Counted from the stretch's first letter, positions 1 to 6,928 are shown. The stretch is DNA of 9,009 nt from Thermodesulfobacteriota bacterium (GCA_003645605.1 QNAY01000029.1:1-9009), one strand, 5' to 3'. The notes: generated by a model not told the origin, from the letters alone. A program made the numbers and translations.

Positions 1-18
1 TAGGTAACGCATCTACAT

Positions 19-77
19 TCTTGTATTTCCCCCAATTTCTAATTTCAAGTTTCAAATTTCACTACCAAAATACAAGA
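19..77. repeat. 10-bp inverted repeat enclosing heptad array
   Basis: TCTTGTATTT (19-28) is matched exactly, inverted, by AAATACAAGA (68-77), with 39 bp between that include the heptad array. No gene is here. The pair could be a structural part of the repeat insertion or chance in AT-rich DNA. Confidence 0.4.
34..61. repeat. heptad tandem repeat, 4 units
   Basis: Four degenerate 7-bp units stand head to tail: AATTTCT, AATTTCA, AGTTTCA, AATTTCA. The units differ at one or two positions. The array sits inside a 10-bp perfect inverted repeat (TCTTGTATTT at 19-28 against AAATACAAGA at 68-77). It resembles the short tandem heptads found in intergenic DNA of many bacteria. Two other arrays of the same period but different sequence occur in this window, at 1384-1411 and 6953-6980. 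Confidence 0.75.
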
Positions 78-81
78 TCAA

Positions 82-120
82 CAAAGTGTAAACTACTTTT
101 GGAATAATATGAAGGATGCC
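82..120 (+). repeat. 39-bp bipartite repeat, copy A
   Basis: This is the first of three copies of a bipartite element. A 20-bp left block (CAAAGTGTAAACTACTTTTG), an 8-bp variable middle and an 11-bp right block (TGAAGGATGCC) make 39 bp. Copy B at 1254-1292 is inverted and has the same length, one difference in the left block, an identical right block and a wholly different middle. Copy C at 1436-1464 has the same orientation as A and a shortened middle. Function is unknown: a REP/MITE-like element or a regulatory site are both possible. Confidence 0.8.
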
Positions 121-167
121 AACAAATTAATGTCTTTTTTGCCGTCTTCTTCGTTGCTCGTCGATCA

Positions 168-181
168 CATAATCCGTTATG
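168..181. repeat. short palindrome CATAA-TCCG-TTATG
   Basis: A 5-bp perfect stem (CATAA 168-172, TTATG 177-181) closes a TCCG loop. It lies in a GC-richer stretch (about 141-198) that stands out from the AT-rich surroundings and looks like the centre of a dispersed hairpin repeat. On the minus strand this stretch can be read for about 20 codons (SITDYVIDEQRRRRQKRH then a stop) but has no start or ribosome binding site, so I do not call a gene. Confidence 0.4.
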
Positions 182-199
182 CTCTCTCCTTACGCCTTG

Positions 200-308
200 G
201 TAAGCGTTCACAGGGCACCGCATTTGCTTTGTTGTCGGGCACTTGAAGTACAGGGAGTACGTCTGCGTACCCGCCGCCTCGCATCTGCAGTACCCTGTAA
301 ACGCTTAC
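200..308. repeat. 109-bp inverted-repeat element (REP/MITE-like)
   Basis: The arms are 200-242 and 267-308, joined by a 24-bp centre that contains GTAC repeats. The outer 19 bp match at 16 of 19 positions (GTAAGCGTTCACAGGGCAC against the inverted GTACCCTGTAAACGCTTAC at 290-308 scores 17 of 19), and the inner CGGGYAC blocks match again. Four arm differences (209/299, 216/292, 219/289, 240/269) are all C opposite A on the plus strand, which become G-U pairs on the minus strand. The element therefore folds best as minus-strand RNA or single-stranded DNA, and it would lie in the 3' region of the minus-strand DUF948-like gene. A further end-like copy is at 339-358. It has no coding capacity, so any movement would need a transposase in trans. 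Confidence 0.75.
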
Positions 309-338
309 AGTTCGGTGAGTTGCCGTAAAACCGGCGTT

Positions 339-358
339 GTAATCCCGTGAACGGTTAC
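339..358 (-). repeat. extra copy of the 109-bp element's end motif
   Basis: On the minus strand this reads GTAACCGTTCACGGG and closely matches the ends of the 109-bp element (GTAAGCGTTCACAGGG and GTAAGCGTTTACAGGG). It has the same orientation as the right arm at 290-308. It is itself an imperfect palindrome (GTAA/TTAC and CCGT/ACGG) with a 2-base bulge. A small GCCG-CGGC hairpin at 322-335 lies between it and the main element. It may be a remnant of a second copy or a true third component of the element. Confidence 0.6.
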
Positions 359-389
359 AAAAAATTCTATTAATTTTTGTTCAACTTAT

Positions 390-983
390 TTATCTCCCGT
401 TTCTAAATCTAAGATTCTCAGAAAGAAACTCCAAAGACGTCTTGATGCCTGTGGCTATACTTGCCACCTGCACAGCTAATCCGGAAAGCCCCGATCTGGC
501 AATGCCTGTTGCAACCCGGACGGTCTCGCCTGTCTCACGAGCAGCCTCGAAAAAATCCTGTGTCTGCTGAACCTTGTCCTTAATATCACAAGTCATCTCC
601 TGGATATCCCCGGTAATTTGATGAACATCATCCAAAATCGGGGGAAAATCCTTCTCAAAAGTCCTGCCAAGGTCCTGATATGCCTTGGCAGTATCCTTAA
701 GTTCTACAAGGAGAGGCGTTAACTCATTCTCTATCAGGGCCAGACGCTGATTTATCTCGCTCAACGTACCCTGAGCCGTATCCTCCAGTTCTGACAGTTT
801 AGAAACTACAGGATTAAACTGGGCTAATGTGTCGTCAATAGCAGCCTGGCCTTTGAATAAGACCTCGTCTAAGCTCTCCAGCGTGTTCTGGACACTCTTT
901 GACAACCTGACAAGATAAATTACAAGAAACACAAAGGCCGCAGCTATAGTAAGGAGTGCAAACGAACTTATTATAGATAACAT
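390..983 (-). CDS. membrane-anchored coiled-coil protein, DUF948-like
   Basis: The 197-residue protein has one N-terminal membrane segment (about residues 4-25, ending in Arg26/Lys29). A long, mostly helical body without cysteine-rich or catalytic motifs follows; it is rich in Leu/Ile, Asp/Glu, Gln and Thr, has coiled-coil character at about 28-150, and ends in a more hydrophobic Ala/Gly/Ser helix at about 155-185. This layout fits the DUF948 / methyl-accepting-chemotaxis-like family of small envelope proteins, whose function is not established. A modest Shine-Dalgarno (AGGGG, 989-993 on the minus strand) lies 5 nt before ATG. The gene stands alone between two repeat-rich non-coding stretches and is bracketed by inverted copies A and B of the 39-bp repeat. 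The family assignment is by overall look only. Confidence 0.75.
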   Translation of the reverse strand: MLSIISSFALLTIAAAFVFLVIYLVRLSKSVQNTLESLDEVLFKGQAAIDDTLAQFNPVVSKLSELEDTAQGTLSEINQRLALIENELTPLLVELKDTAKAYQDLGRTFEKDFPPILDDVHQITGDIQEMTCDIKDKVQQTQDFFEAARETGETVRVATGIARSGLSGLAVQVASIATGIKTSLEFLSENLRFRNGR

Positions 984-988
984 ATAGT

Positions 989-993
989 CCCCT
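989..993 (-). promoter_or_regulatory. ribosome binding site of the DUF948-like gene
   Basis: CCCCT on the plus strand reads AGGGG on the minus strand, 5 nt before the ATG at 983-981. It is weaker than the AGGAGG sites of the other minus-strand genes and supports the chosen start. Confidence 0.6.
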
Positions 994-995
994 TT

Positions 996-1116
996 ATATT
1001 AGTAAATTACCAGTACTTTATTCACCGGCTATCTGCAGAATGTCTTTCAAGGGCAAGGCACAAGCACGGATAAAAGCACAAAATACACAAGGAATGAAAA
1101 CATTATTTACTAATAT
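996..1116. repeat. 12-bp perfect inverted repeat upstream of the DUF948-like gene
   Basis: ATATTAGTAAAT (996-1007) and ATTTACTAATAT (1105-1116) are exact inverted copies with 97 bp between them. The left copy lies directly beside the ribosome binding site of the minus-strand gene, where an operator or promoter could be. I see no convincing -35/-10 pair, so a regulatory role is inference. Confidence 0.5.
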
Positions 1117-1253
1117 CGCCATCGGACGACCTTTGGAAATCCTTAAGGGAAAAATCCCAAGGAAGAAAATTTGTTAAGTGGCTCCTGCAACATTTGCAAC
1201 ATAAACATGGCTCACGACCTTTGCAAGCACATTTACAAAGTCTGAAAATATTC

Positions 1254-1292
1254 GGCATCCTTCACGACAAGTCAAAAGTAGTTTACGCTTTG
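1254..1292 (-). repeat. 39-bp bipartite repeat, copy B (inverted)
   Basis: On the minus strand this reads the 20-bp block CAAAGCGTAAACTACTTTTG, an 8-bp middle unlike that of copy A, and then TGAAGGATGCC. It differs from copy A at one position in the left block and at none in the right block. Its orientation is opposite to copies A and C. Confidence 0.8.
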
Positions 1293-1294
1293 GG

Positions 1295-1322
1295 AGGTAA
1301 TATATCTCAAAAAATATTACCT
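1295..1322. repeat. 9-bp perfect stem-loop
   Basis: AGGTAATAT (1295-1303) pairs with ATATTACCT (1314-1322) around a 10-base A-rich loop. It begins 2 bp outside copy B. ATTACCTG is repeated directly just after (1316-1323 and 1328-1335). No U-tract follows on either strand, so it is not a typical terminator. Confidence 0.6.
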
Positions 1323-1383
1323 GCGCGATTACCTGTTAGGTTTTAGCTTAACAGTCCGTTTTTATACAAAGTTTTTACCTAAT

Positions 1384-1411
1384 AGCTAACAGCTAACAGC
1401 TAACAGCTAAT
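1384..1411. repeat. heptad tandem repeat AGCTAAC, 4 units
   Basis: Three exact AGCTAAC units (1384-1404) are followed by AGCTAAT. A degenerate fifth unit, ACCTAAT, may precede them at 1377-1383. The same 7-bp period with a different sequence is seen at 34-61 and 6953-6980. Confidence 0.85.
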
Positions 1412-1435
1412 CGCTGGCATCCGTCTATGTTAAAA

Positions 1436-1464
1436 AAAGTGTAAACCACAGAATGAAGGATGCC
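1436..1464 (+). repeat. bipartite repeat, copy C (shortened middle)
   Basis: AAAGTGTAAACCAC, then only 4 bases, then TGAAGGATGCC. The left block is cut to its first part and has one change from copy A; the right block is identical. An inverted GGCATCC lies just upstream at 1416-1422, making a GGCATCC...GGATGCC pair around the GTGTAAAC core. Confidence 0.75.
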
Positions 1465-1600
1465 AAATATTCCATCATAAAAAAATCAGCTCAGATCGTA
1501 ACCAATACTTTTATTTATATCTGAAAAGTGTTATTAAATTCATTGGAATCTGGAACTGTAAACCTACTTGCAGACAGTCTCTTGCATTTTCAACCAACGT

Positions 1601-1606
1601 AAGGAG
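1601..1606 (+). promoter_or_regulatory. ribosome binding site of ino1 (AAGGAG)
   Basis: AAGGAG lies 11 nt before the GTG start of ino1, at the long end of normal spacing. An ATG directly after it (1607-1609) opens a 4-codon frame (MTKL) that stops at 1619-1621 and overlaps the ino1 start as GTGA. The site sits too close to that ATG to serve it well, so GTG is the more likely start. Confidence 0.7.
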
Positions 1607-1617
1607 ATGACTAAGCT

Positions 1618-2706
1618 GTGATTAAAATAGTTATTGTTGGAATTGGTAACTGCGCAAGTTCTCTGATTCAGGGAATTCACTATTATCGTGGCAAAAACTC
1701 AGAAAATGTTATCGGCCTGATGCATTGGGAAATTGAGGGATATAAGCCCGGAGACATAGAGGTCGTTGCGGCATACGACGTTGACAAACGCAAGGTTGGA
1801 AAGGATGTGCATGAAGCTGTCTTTGCCGAACCTAACTGCACAAAGGCCATCTATCCGGATCTCCCCCGATCAGGAGTTACTGTTCGGATGGGCAGGATTC
1901 TGGACGGTGTTGCAGACCACATGAAAAATTATGACGATAAATTCACCTTCGTCCTGGCAGACAAACCGGAAACAACTCAAGAAGAAGTCGTCAAGGTAAT
2001 CAAGGAGTCCGGCGCTGAAATCCTCCTGAACTATCTTCCTGTGGGCTCTGAAGAGGCTACGCGGTTTTATGCTGAATGTGCGCTGGATGCGGGGATTGCT
2101 CTTATCAATAACATTCCGGTGTTCATCGCTAGTGATCCGGAGTGGGCGAAACGCTTCGAGGAAAAAAATATTCCTGTCATTGGTGACGACATCAAATCCC
2201 AGATGGGTGCTACCATAATTCACCGCGTGTTGACCGATCTGTTCAAGAAGCGAGGCGTCAAGCTGGAACGTACATACCAGCTCAATACCGGTGGCAATAC
2301 TGATTTTCTTAATATGCTCAGCCGCAAACGCTTAATCTCGAAAAGAGTATCCAAGACTGAGGCTGTTCAGGCAGTGGCTGCCAAGCGTCTGAATGATGAA
2401 AATATCCATATTGGCCCGAGTGATCACGTAGCCTGGCAAAAAGACAACAAGATCTGTTTCATTCGCATGGAAGGTAAGCTCTTTGGTGATGTGCCCATGA
2501 ACCTGGAACTTCGCCTTTCCGTTGAGGATTCACCCAACTCGGCCGGTGTAGCCATTGATGCTATCCGCTGCACAAAGCTGGCTTTAAACAGAGGTCAGGG
2601 CGGAGCTCTTTATGCGCCGTCAGCCTGTTTCTGTAAACATCCACCTCGCCAGTTCACCGACAATGAGGCATTTCAAATGATAGAACAATTTATCAACGGT
2701 GAGTAA
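1618..2706 (+). CDS. ino1: inositol-3-phosphate synthase (actinobacterial/archaeal-size type)
   Basis: This cytosolic, NAD-dependent enzyme turns glucose-6-phosphate into 1L-myo-inositol-1-phosphate (also numbered 3-phosphate), the entry step to inositol lipids and inositol solutes. The 362 residues match the short prokaryotic form rather than the roughly 500-residue eukaryotic one. Visible motifs are the Rossmann glycine region GIGNCASS (8-15), LNYLPVGSEEA (137-147), GDDIKSQMGATI (189-200), the NTGGNTDFLNM signature (223-233), the Lys-rich SKRVSKTEAV (241-250), SDHVAWQKDNK (268-278) and a KHPPRQ tail (340-345) like the KSPPEQ of mycobacterial Ino1. The lysines at 242, 246, 275 and 278 are candidates for the active site. 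The start is fixed: an in-frame stop lies 6 bp upstream of GTG, and AAGGAG precedes it. It is the only plus-strand gene here and ends 13 bp from convergent glyS. No inositol-phosphate phosphatase or transferase is adjacent, so the end product is open. Confidence 0.93.
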   Translation: MIKIVIVGIGNCASSLIQGIHYYRGKNSENVIGLMHWEIEGYKPGDIEVVAAYDVDKRKVGKDVHEAVFAEPNCTKAIYPDLPRSGVTVRMGRILDGVADHMKNYDDKFTFVLADKPETTQEEVVKVIKESGAEILLNYLPVGSEEATRFYAECALDAGIALINNIPVFIASDPEWAKRFEEKNIPVIGDDIKSQMGATIIHRVLTDLFKKRGVKLERTYQLNTGGNTDFLNMLSRKRLISKRVSKTEAVQAVAAKRLNDENIHIGPSDHVAWQKDNKICFIRMEGKLFGDVPMNLELRLSVEDSPNSAGVAIDAIRCTKLALNRGQGGALYAPSACFCKHPPRQFTDNEAFQMIEQFINGE

Positions 2707-2719
2707 AGGGGTGCTATTT

Positions 2720-4798
2720 CTAGCCTGATACAACTATAGCTGAAAGGTCACCAATTCTGAGAAAAAGACGGGCTATGTTCCAGAGGAGCGCCAGCCGGTT
2801 GGCCCTTACATCTGAGTCTTCCGTCATGACCATCACATGGTCAAAAAAGCTGTCCACTTGAGGCTTGAGAGACAACAGGGTAACCAGGGCATGCTCATAG
2901 TCTCGGCTTTCAAGGGAAATACCAACCTTTTCTTCTACAGAAAGATATACCTCATAAAGGACCTTTTCCTCCTCTGCTTCAAGCAATAGGGGATTTACTG
3001 TCCCGCCTTCAAAGCCCTTAAGTATGTTCATCACCCGCTTAAAGGCAGCGCTGAGGGGCTCAAATTCCGGCCTCGAACGGACAGCCGCCAGTGCCTTTGC
3101 CCTCAGAATACAGTCCTGCACATCATCAAACTTCACCCTGGTGGCCGCCTCTACCACGTCATGGTCCATTCCTCCGGCAGTAAGATCATAGGAAAAACGC
3201 CGTTTGAAAAAAGTAATGACCTCGGTAGTGAGCTCTTTCGATACCTCTGAAAGCTGATTCTCAAGCTGATGCGATGCCTCTGCGATCAATGCCTTCAAAG
3301 ACAAAGGCATGGATCTTTCTTCCACTATGTGGAGGATGCCGAGGGCCTGCCTCCTCAGACCATAGGGATCAGCAGTGCCGGAAGGCTTGAGTCCGATGGC
3401 AATGGTCCCGCAGATAGTATCCATCTTGTCCGCGATACTGAGCAGGGCCCCTGAGAGACTCCCCGGAAGCTCTCCTCCTGAGCGGACCGGCATATAGTGT
3501 TCTTCTATGGCATTTGCCACCTCTTGGCTTTCACCGGATAAAAGAGCGTATTCTTTCCCGATTATGCCCTGGAGGCTTGGAAATTCCCCTACCATCTCTG
3601 TCAAAAGGTCCGCTTTGCAGAGCCAGGCTGCCATCTCAACCACTTTTACCTTATCCTGGGCCATTTGTTCGGCCAGGTAATGAGCAAGGGCCTTTACCCT
3701 GTGAATTTTGTCAAGGACGGTCCCAAGACGCTTATGAAAAATCATCCCTGAGAGATCGGCAACAAAGGCATCCAGAGGTCGCCTCATATCCTCCTTAAAG
3801 AAAAATTCAGCATCACTGAGCCTCGCCCTGATCACCCTTTCATGGCCTTCGCATACAAGCCCGGGCCTTGGTGAGCGCGTATTGTTAATAGCCACAAAAT
3901 GCGGCATAAGATCACCATTATAATCCACAACGGCGAAATACTTCTGGTGCTCCCTCATGCAGGTTATTAATACATCGCGGGGAAGAGCCAAAAAGCGTTT
4001 ATCAAAAGAGCCGCATACCGCAGATGGAAACTCGGTGAGATAGGTATTAATATCCACAAGTTCATCGTCGGAAAGGATATTGCCGCTGACCGATGCCGTG
4101 GCATTCCGTGCATCTTCAAGGAGTCTGTTTCTCCTGACTGAGGGATCAGCCAACACAAAGACACTTTCAAGGGCTTTTACATAACCCTCCGGATTTGATG
4201 GCACACTGATCGCCTCAGGGGCCATGAACCGGTGTCCACGGCTTTCAGAACCAGCCTTGACTCCTGCAAGGCTGAAAGGAACCACGTCTTCTCCGTAAAG
4301 GGCAACAATCCAGCGAATAGGCCTTGCAAAGCGCAGATCCTCAGTACCCCACCGCATGGTCTTTGGAAATGGAATTGCGGTTATGGCCAGGGGAAGGAGT
4401 TTGCTTAAAAGCTCAATCGTCTCTCTGCCCGGGACTATCCTGTGCAGCACTATATAAAGTCCCTTTTCAGTATCTTCCATCTGCAAGTCTTCAACACTAA
4501 CCCCGTGACTACGCGCAAATCCCTCTCCTGCCTTTGTTGGCTTTCCGTCAGATGAAAAAGCGACTTTTGCGGGCGGGCCTGTAATAATTTCTTCTCTATC
4601 AGGTTGCTGGTCCGGCAAATTCTTGGCAAAAAGGACCAAACGCCTGGGAGTCCCTATGGTTGAGATATCTTCATATGTCAAATGCTTACGATCCAGATGT
4701 TCTCCTGCCAGCCGGGCCAAGTCATCCAGTGCCCCTGGGATAAAACCTGCGGGGATCTCTTCGGTTCCGATTTCCAAAAGAAGATTCCTGATGTTCAC
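2720..4798 (-). CDS. glyS: glycyl-tRNA synthetase, beta subunit
   Basis: This is the large subunit of the bacterial alpha2beta2 glycyl-tRNA synthetase; it recognises tRNA-Gly and is needed for charging by the alpha subunit. The 692 residues are close to the 689 of E. coli GlyS. Family landmarks are [11 protein letters not shown] (7-17), the KTMRWG/FARPIRW region (146-163), REHQKYFAV (282-290), [16 protein letters not shown] (318-333) and [11 protein letters not shown] (354-364), with a DALR-type anticodon-binding helical domain expected at the C-terminus. It starts with GTG, and the GTGA overlaps the stop of glyQ by 4 bp. The upstream GAAGGGGGC in the glyQ 3' end is only a weak ribosome binding site, so coupling to glyQ is likely. 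The stop is TAG. No clear terminator follows in the 13 bp before the end of ino1. Confidence 0.97.
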   Translation of the reverse strand: MNIRNLLLEIGTEEIPAGFIPGALDDLARLAGEHLDRKHLTYEDISTIGTPRRLVLFAKNLPDQQPDREEIITGPPAKVAFSSDGKPTKAGEGFARSHGVSVEDLQMEDTEKGLYIVLHRIVPGRETIELLSKLLPLAITAIPFPKTMRWGTEDLRFARPIRWIVALYGEDVVPFSLAGVKAGSESRGHRFMAPEAISVPSNPEGYVKALESVFVLADPSVRRNRLLEDARNATASVSGNILSDDELVDINTYLTEFPSAVCGSFDKRFLALPRDVLITCMREHQKYFAVVDYNGDLMPHFVAINNTRSPRPGLVCEGHERVIRARLSDAEFFFKEDMRRPLDAFVADLSGMIFHKRLGTVLDKIHRVKALAHYLAEQMAQDKVKVVEMAAWLCKADLLTEMVGEFPSLQGIIGKEYALLSGESQEVANAIEEHYMPVRSGGELPGSLSGALLSIADKMDTICGTIAIGLKPSGTADPYGLRRQALGILHIVEERSMPLSLKALIAEASHQLENQLSEVSKELTTEVITFFKRRFSYDLTAGGMDHDVVEAATRVKFDDVQDCILRAKALAAVRSRPEFEPLSAAFKRVMNILKGFEGGTVNPLLLEAEEEKVLYEVYLSVEEKVGISLESRDYEHALVTLLSLKPQVDSFFDHVMVMTEDSDVRANRLALLWNIARLFLRIGDLSAIVVSG

Positions 4799-5652
4799 GC
4801 CTTGCCCCCTTCTTCTTCAATAGCTGTATATCTCCCGGCAACTCCCCGTGCGAGGTCACGGACACGGCCTATATATGCAGTCCTCTCCGATACACTGATG
4901 GCGCTTCTGGCATCCAGAAGATTAAAGTAGTGAGAGCACTTAAGACACTGGTCATAGGCCGGGAGCACAAGCCTTTGCTCCAGCAATCTCAAACTCTCTT
5001 TGTAGTGGAGTGAAAACAGTTGTTTCAAGGTGTCCACGTCCGCAGCTTCAAAATTATAGCGAGAGAACTCCACCTCGTCCCTATGATGTATGGCGCCGTA
5101 TCTTACCTGGTTATTCCATTTGAGGTCATAGACATTATCTATTCCCTGAAGATACATGGCGATCCGTTCCAGGCCGTAGGTAATCTCAACGGATATCGGA
5201 TTTACATCAACCCCGCCGACCTGCTGGAAATATGTGAACTGGGTAATCTCCATACCATCAAGCCAGATCTCCCAACCAAGACCCCATGCCCCAAGGGTTG
5301 GCGATTCCCAATCATCCTCCACAAAACGTATATCATGTTCTGACAGGTTCAGATTAAAATTTGCCAGGCTGTTAAGATACAAATCCTGTATATTATCAGG
5401 TGAGGGCTTGAGTATTACCTGATACTGGTAATAGTGCTGCAGGCGGTTGGGATTCTCACCATAACGGCCGTCTGTGGGACGCCGCGAGGGCTGCACGTAT
5501 GCAACACTCCGGGGCTCCGGTCCCAGGGATAGAAGAAAAGTGGCCGGATGAAAGGTCCCCGCCCCTACCTCCATGTCATATGGCTGGAGCAATATGCACC
5601 CCTGTTCCTGCCAGTATTTATTAAGATTTGTTATAATTTCCTGAAAAATCAT
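4795..5652 (-). CDS. glyQ: glycyl-tRNA synthetase, alpha subunit
   Basis: The 285-residue class II catalytic subunit binds glycine and ATP, forms glycyl-adenylate and works with GlyS. E. coli GlyQ is slightly longer (303). The sequence matches the family from the N-terminus: [20 protein letters not shown] (3-22), [16 protein letters not shown] (25-40), the class II motif-2 region [20 protein letters not shown] (53-72) followed by [13 protein letters not shown], and [15 protein letters not shown] near residue 135 before the motif-3-type [11 protein letters not shown]. Its ATG overlaps the TGA of glgC (ATGA) and its TGA overlaps the GTG of glyS. Only a weak GGATGG lies upstream, so translation probably depends on glgC. 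Confidence 0.97.
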   Translation of the reverse strand: MIFQEIITNLNKYWQEQGCILLQPYDMEVGAGTFHPATFLLSLGPEPRSVAYVQPSRRPTDGRYGENPNRLQHYYQYQVILKPSPDNIQDLYLNSLANFNLNLSEHDIRFVEDDWESPTLGAWGLGWEIWLDGMEITQFTYFQQVGGVDVNPISVEITYGLERIAMYLQGIDNVYDLKWNNQVRYGAIHHRDEVEFSRYNFEAADVDTLKQLFSLHYKESLRLLEQRLVLPAYDQCLKCSHYFNLLDARSAISVSERTAYIGRVRDLARGVAGRYTAIEEEGGKA

Positions 5653-6917
5653 TTACTTATACCATCCAGTGTATCCCCGTCAGGGAGTAATAAATTCTCC
5701 GGCCACATGTTGTTCGTGACCCCTTGGGCAATGATACAATTTGTGCCGACTTTTGCCCCTTTAGGGACAGAGGCCCATTTGCCGATCAGGGTTATGCCAG
5801 CAGAAAGGTGCTCGGGATAGAGACGATTTGCCACATCAATATTCCCCAGTCCAATGTTGGAGTCAGGGCCGATTGTGACTTCCTTGTCAGTCACAACCTT
5901 GTTTAAAAACGCTCCACTACCCACCCATGTATTATGCATAAGTACGGAATCAATGACCTTTGCCCCGGATTCCACCACCACTCCAGGTGAGAGAACCGAC
6001 CCATTCACTATCCCACGTATCACACAGCCTTTGGTAATGGCTGAATTTTTTACTTCAGCGCCGGGTAGGATCCTTGCCGGTGGGCGGTCAAATAGCAGGC
6101 CCTCATTTTCAACATTAGTGCATATGCTCCAGGTCTCAGGCTCTAAACCACTTTCCGGCCTGAGCAAGTCCATGTTGGCTTCCCAGTACGCAGGCACTGT
6201 TCCAACGTCCCGCCAGTATCCGTGGAAAGTGTAAGCAAACAACTTCCCGTCCTCCATGGCCCTGGGCAGGATATGGTGACCAAAATCCATGTCCTTGGTA
6301 GCCCTCAGTGACTCGACCAGATACTCGGTATCAAACACATAAATCCCCATTGAGGCCAGATTTGACCTGGCCCTTTCAGGCTTTTCCTCCCAATCGACAA
6401 TCCGGCCTTTTTCATCCAGAATACCTATTCCGAATTGGTCCGTCTGCTCCAGTGGAACAGTCATCATAGCCACTGTGACCTTAGCGCCTGAAACCTTATG
6501 GTGTTTAACCATGTCCTTGTAATCCATGTAATAGACATGATCCCCTGAAAGTATTAAGACCTGTTTTGATGGTCTGGCCTCTATAAAATCCAGATTCTGC
6601 CGTATTGCATCAGCTGTGCCCTTATACCAGTCTGAATCTTTCTCCCCTGTACGTGGGGGCAGGATCTTGACTCCCCTGGTCCTGCCGGTAAAATCCCAGG
6701 CAACGCCGGTCCCTATGTGCCCCATAAGAGAAAGAGGTTTGTATTGGGTCAGCACTGCCACATGATTAAGACCTGAATTCATAACATTTGAAAGTGCAAA
6801 GTCAATTATCCTGTAAATACCGCCAAAAGGAACAGCCGGCTTGGCCCTATGCCGCACCAGGACATTAAGCCTGCTTCCAACTCCTCCGGCCAGAATCACG
6901 GCCAAGGTATCCCGCAT
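5649..6917 (-). CDS. glgC: glucose-1-phosphate adenylyltransferase (ADP-glucose pyrophosphorylase)
   Basis: It makes ADP-glucose and pyrophosphate from glucose-1-phosphate and ATP, the committed step of bacterial glycogen synthesis. The 422 residues are typical. The nucleotidyltransferase domain has the AGGVGSRL loop (10-17), [20 protein letters not shown] (24-44), [10 protein letters not shown] (124-133; Asp126 matches the catalytic Asp of E. coli GlgC), WEEKP (176-180; Lys179 matches the glucose-1-phosphate lysine) and YWRDVGT (234-240). From about residue 280 to the end, repeated hydrophobic hexads ([14 protein letters not shown] and similar) form a left-handed beta-helix. Many GlgC have ARGSRL or GRGSRL where this protein has GVGSRL, so allosteric control may differ. 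AGGAGG lies 5 nt before ATG. It heads the overlapping glgC-glyQ-glyS run. Confidence 0.96.
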   Translation of the reverse strand: MRDTLAVILAGGVGSRLNVLVRHRAKPAVPFGGIYRIIDFALSNVMNSGLNHVAVLTQYKPLSLMGHIGTGVAWDFTGRTRGVKILPPRTGEKDSDWYKGTADAIRQNLDFIEARPSKQVLILSGDHVYYMDYKDMVKHHKVSGAKVTVAMMTVPLEQTDQFGIGILDEKGRIVDWEEKPERARSNLASMGIYVFDTEYLVESLRATKDMDFGHHILPRAMEDGKLFAYTFHGYWRDVGTVPAYWEANMDLLRPESGLEPETWSICTNVENEGLLFDRPPARILPGAEVKNSAITKGCVIRGIVNGSVLSPGVVVESGAKVIDSVLMHNTWVGSGAFLNKVVTDKEVTIGPDSNIGLGNIDVANRLYPEHLSAGITLIGKWASVPKGAKVGTNCIIAQGVTNNMWPENLLLPDGDTLDGISK

Positions 6918-6922
6918 ATGTC

Positions 6923-6928
6923 CCTCCT
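6923..6928 (-). promoter_or_regulatory. ribosome binding site of glgC (AGGAGG)
   Basis: CCTCCT on the plus strand reads AGGAGG on the minus strand, 5 nt before the ATG of glgC. It is the only strong site in the glgC-glyQ-glyS run, which fits translation of the downstream genes by coupling. Confidence 0.85.

Larger units (their letters stand above)
984..1617. other. 634-bp repeat-rich intergenic region between the DUF948-like gene and ino1
   Basis: No reading frame here is convincing. The region should hold the divergent promoters of the flanking genes, but I could not fix a -35/-10 or sigma-54 site with confidence. It contains a 12-bp inverted repeat, a small hairpin at 1140-1163 (TCCTT..GGGA / TCCC..AAGGA), copies B and C of the bipartite repeat, a 9-bp-stem hairpin (1295-1322), a CTGTTA/TAACAG hairpin (1333-1354) and a heptad array (1384-1411). 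The last 150 bp before ino1 are AT-rich. Confidence 0.7.

Noticed and set aside
141..198. Minus-strand reading ESITDYVIDEQRRRRQKRH as a gene fragment
   Set aside because: It has no start or ribosome binding site, is about 20 codons long, and overlaps a palindrome, so it is better read as a repeat.
34..1464. Repeats as a possible CRISPR array
   Set aside because: The repeats are few, differ in orientation, are not evenly spaced and have no cas genes near.
1551..1585. Sigma-54-like TGGAAC ... TTGCA upstream of ino1
   Set aside because: The gap between GG and GC is 16 bases where 10 are needed.
1870..2223. 117-codon open frame on the minus strand inside ino1
   Set aside because: It lies wholly within a well-supported gene on the other strand, and its translation has no family features or ribosome binding site.
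5020..5343. 107-codon open frame on the plus strand inside glyQ
   Set aside because: It is antisense to a highly conserved gene. Its product is a by-product of that gene's codon use.
5854..6234. 126-codon open frame on the plus strand inside glgC
   Set aside because: It is antisense to glgC and shows no motif or ribosome binding site.
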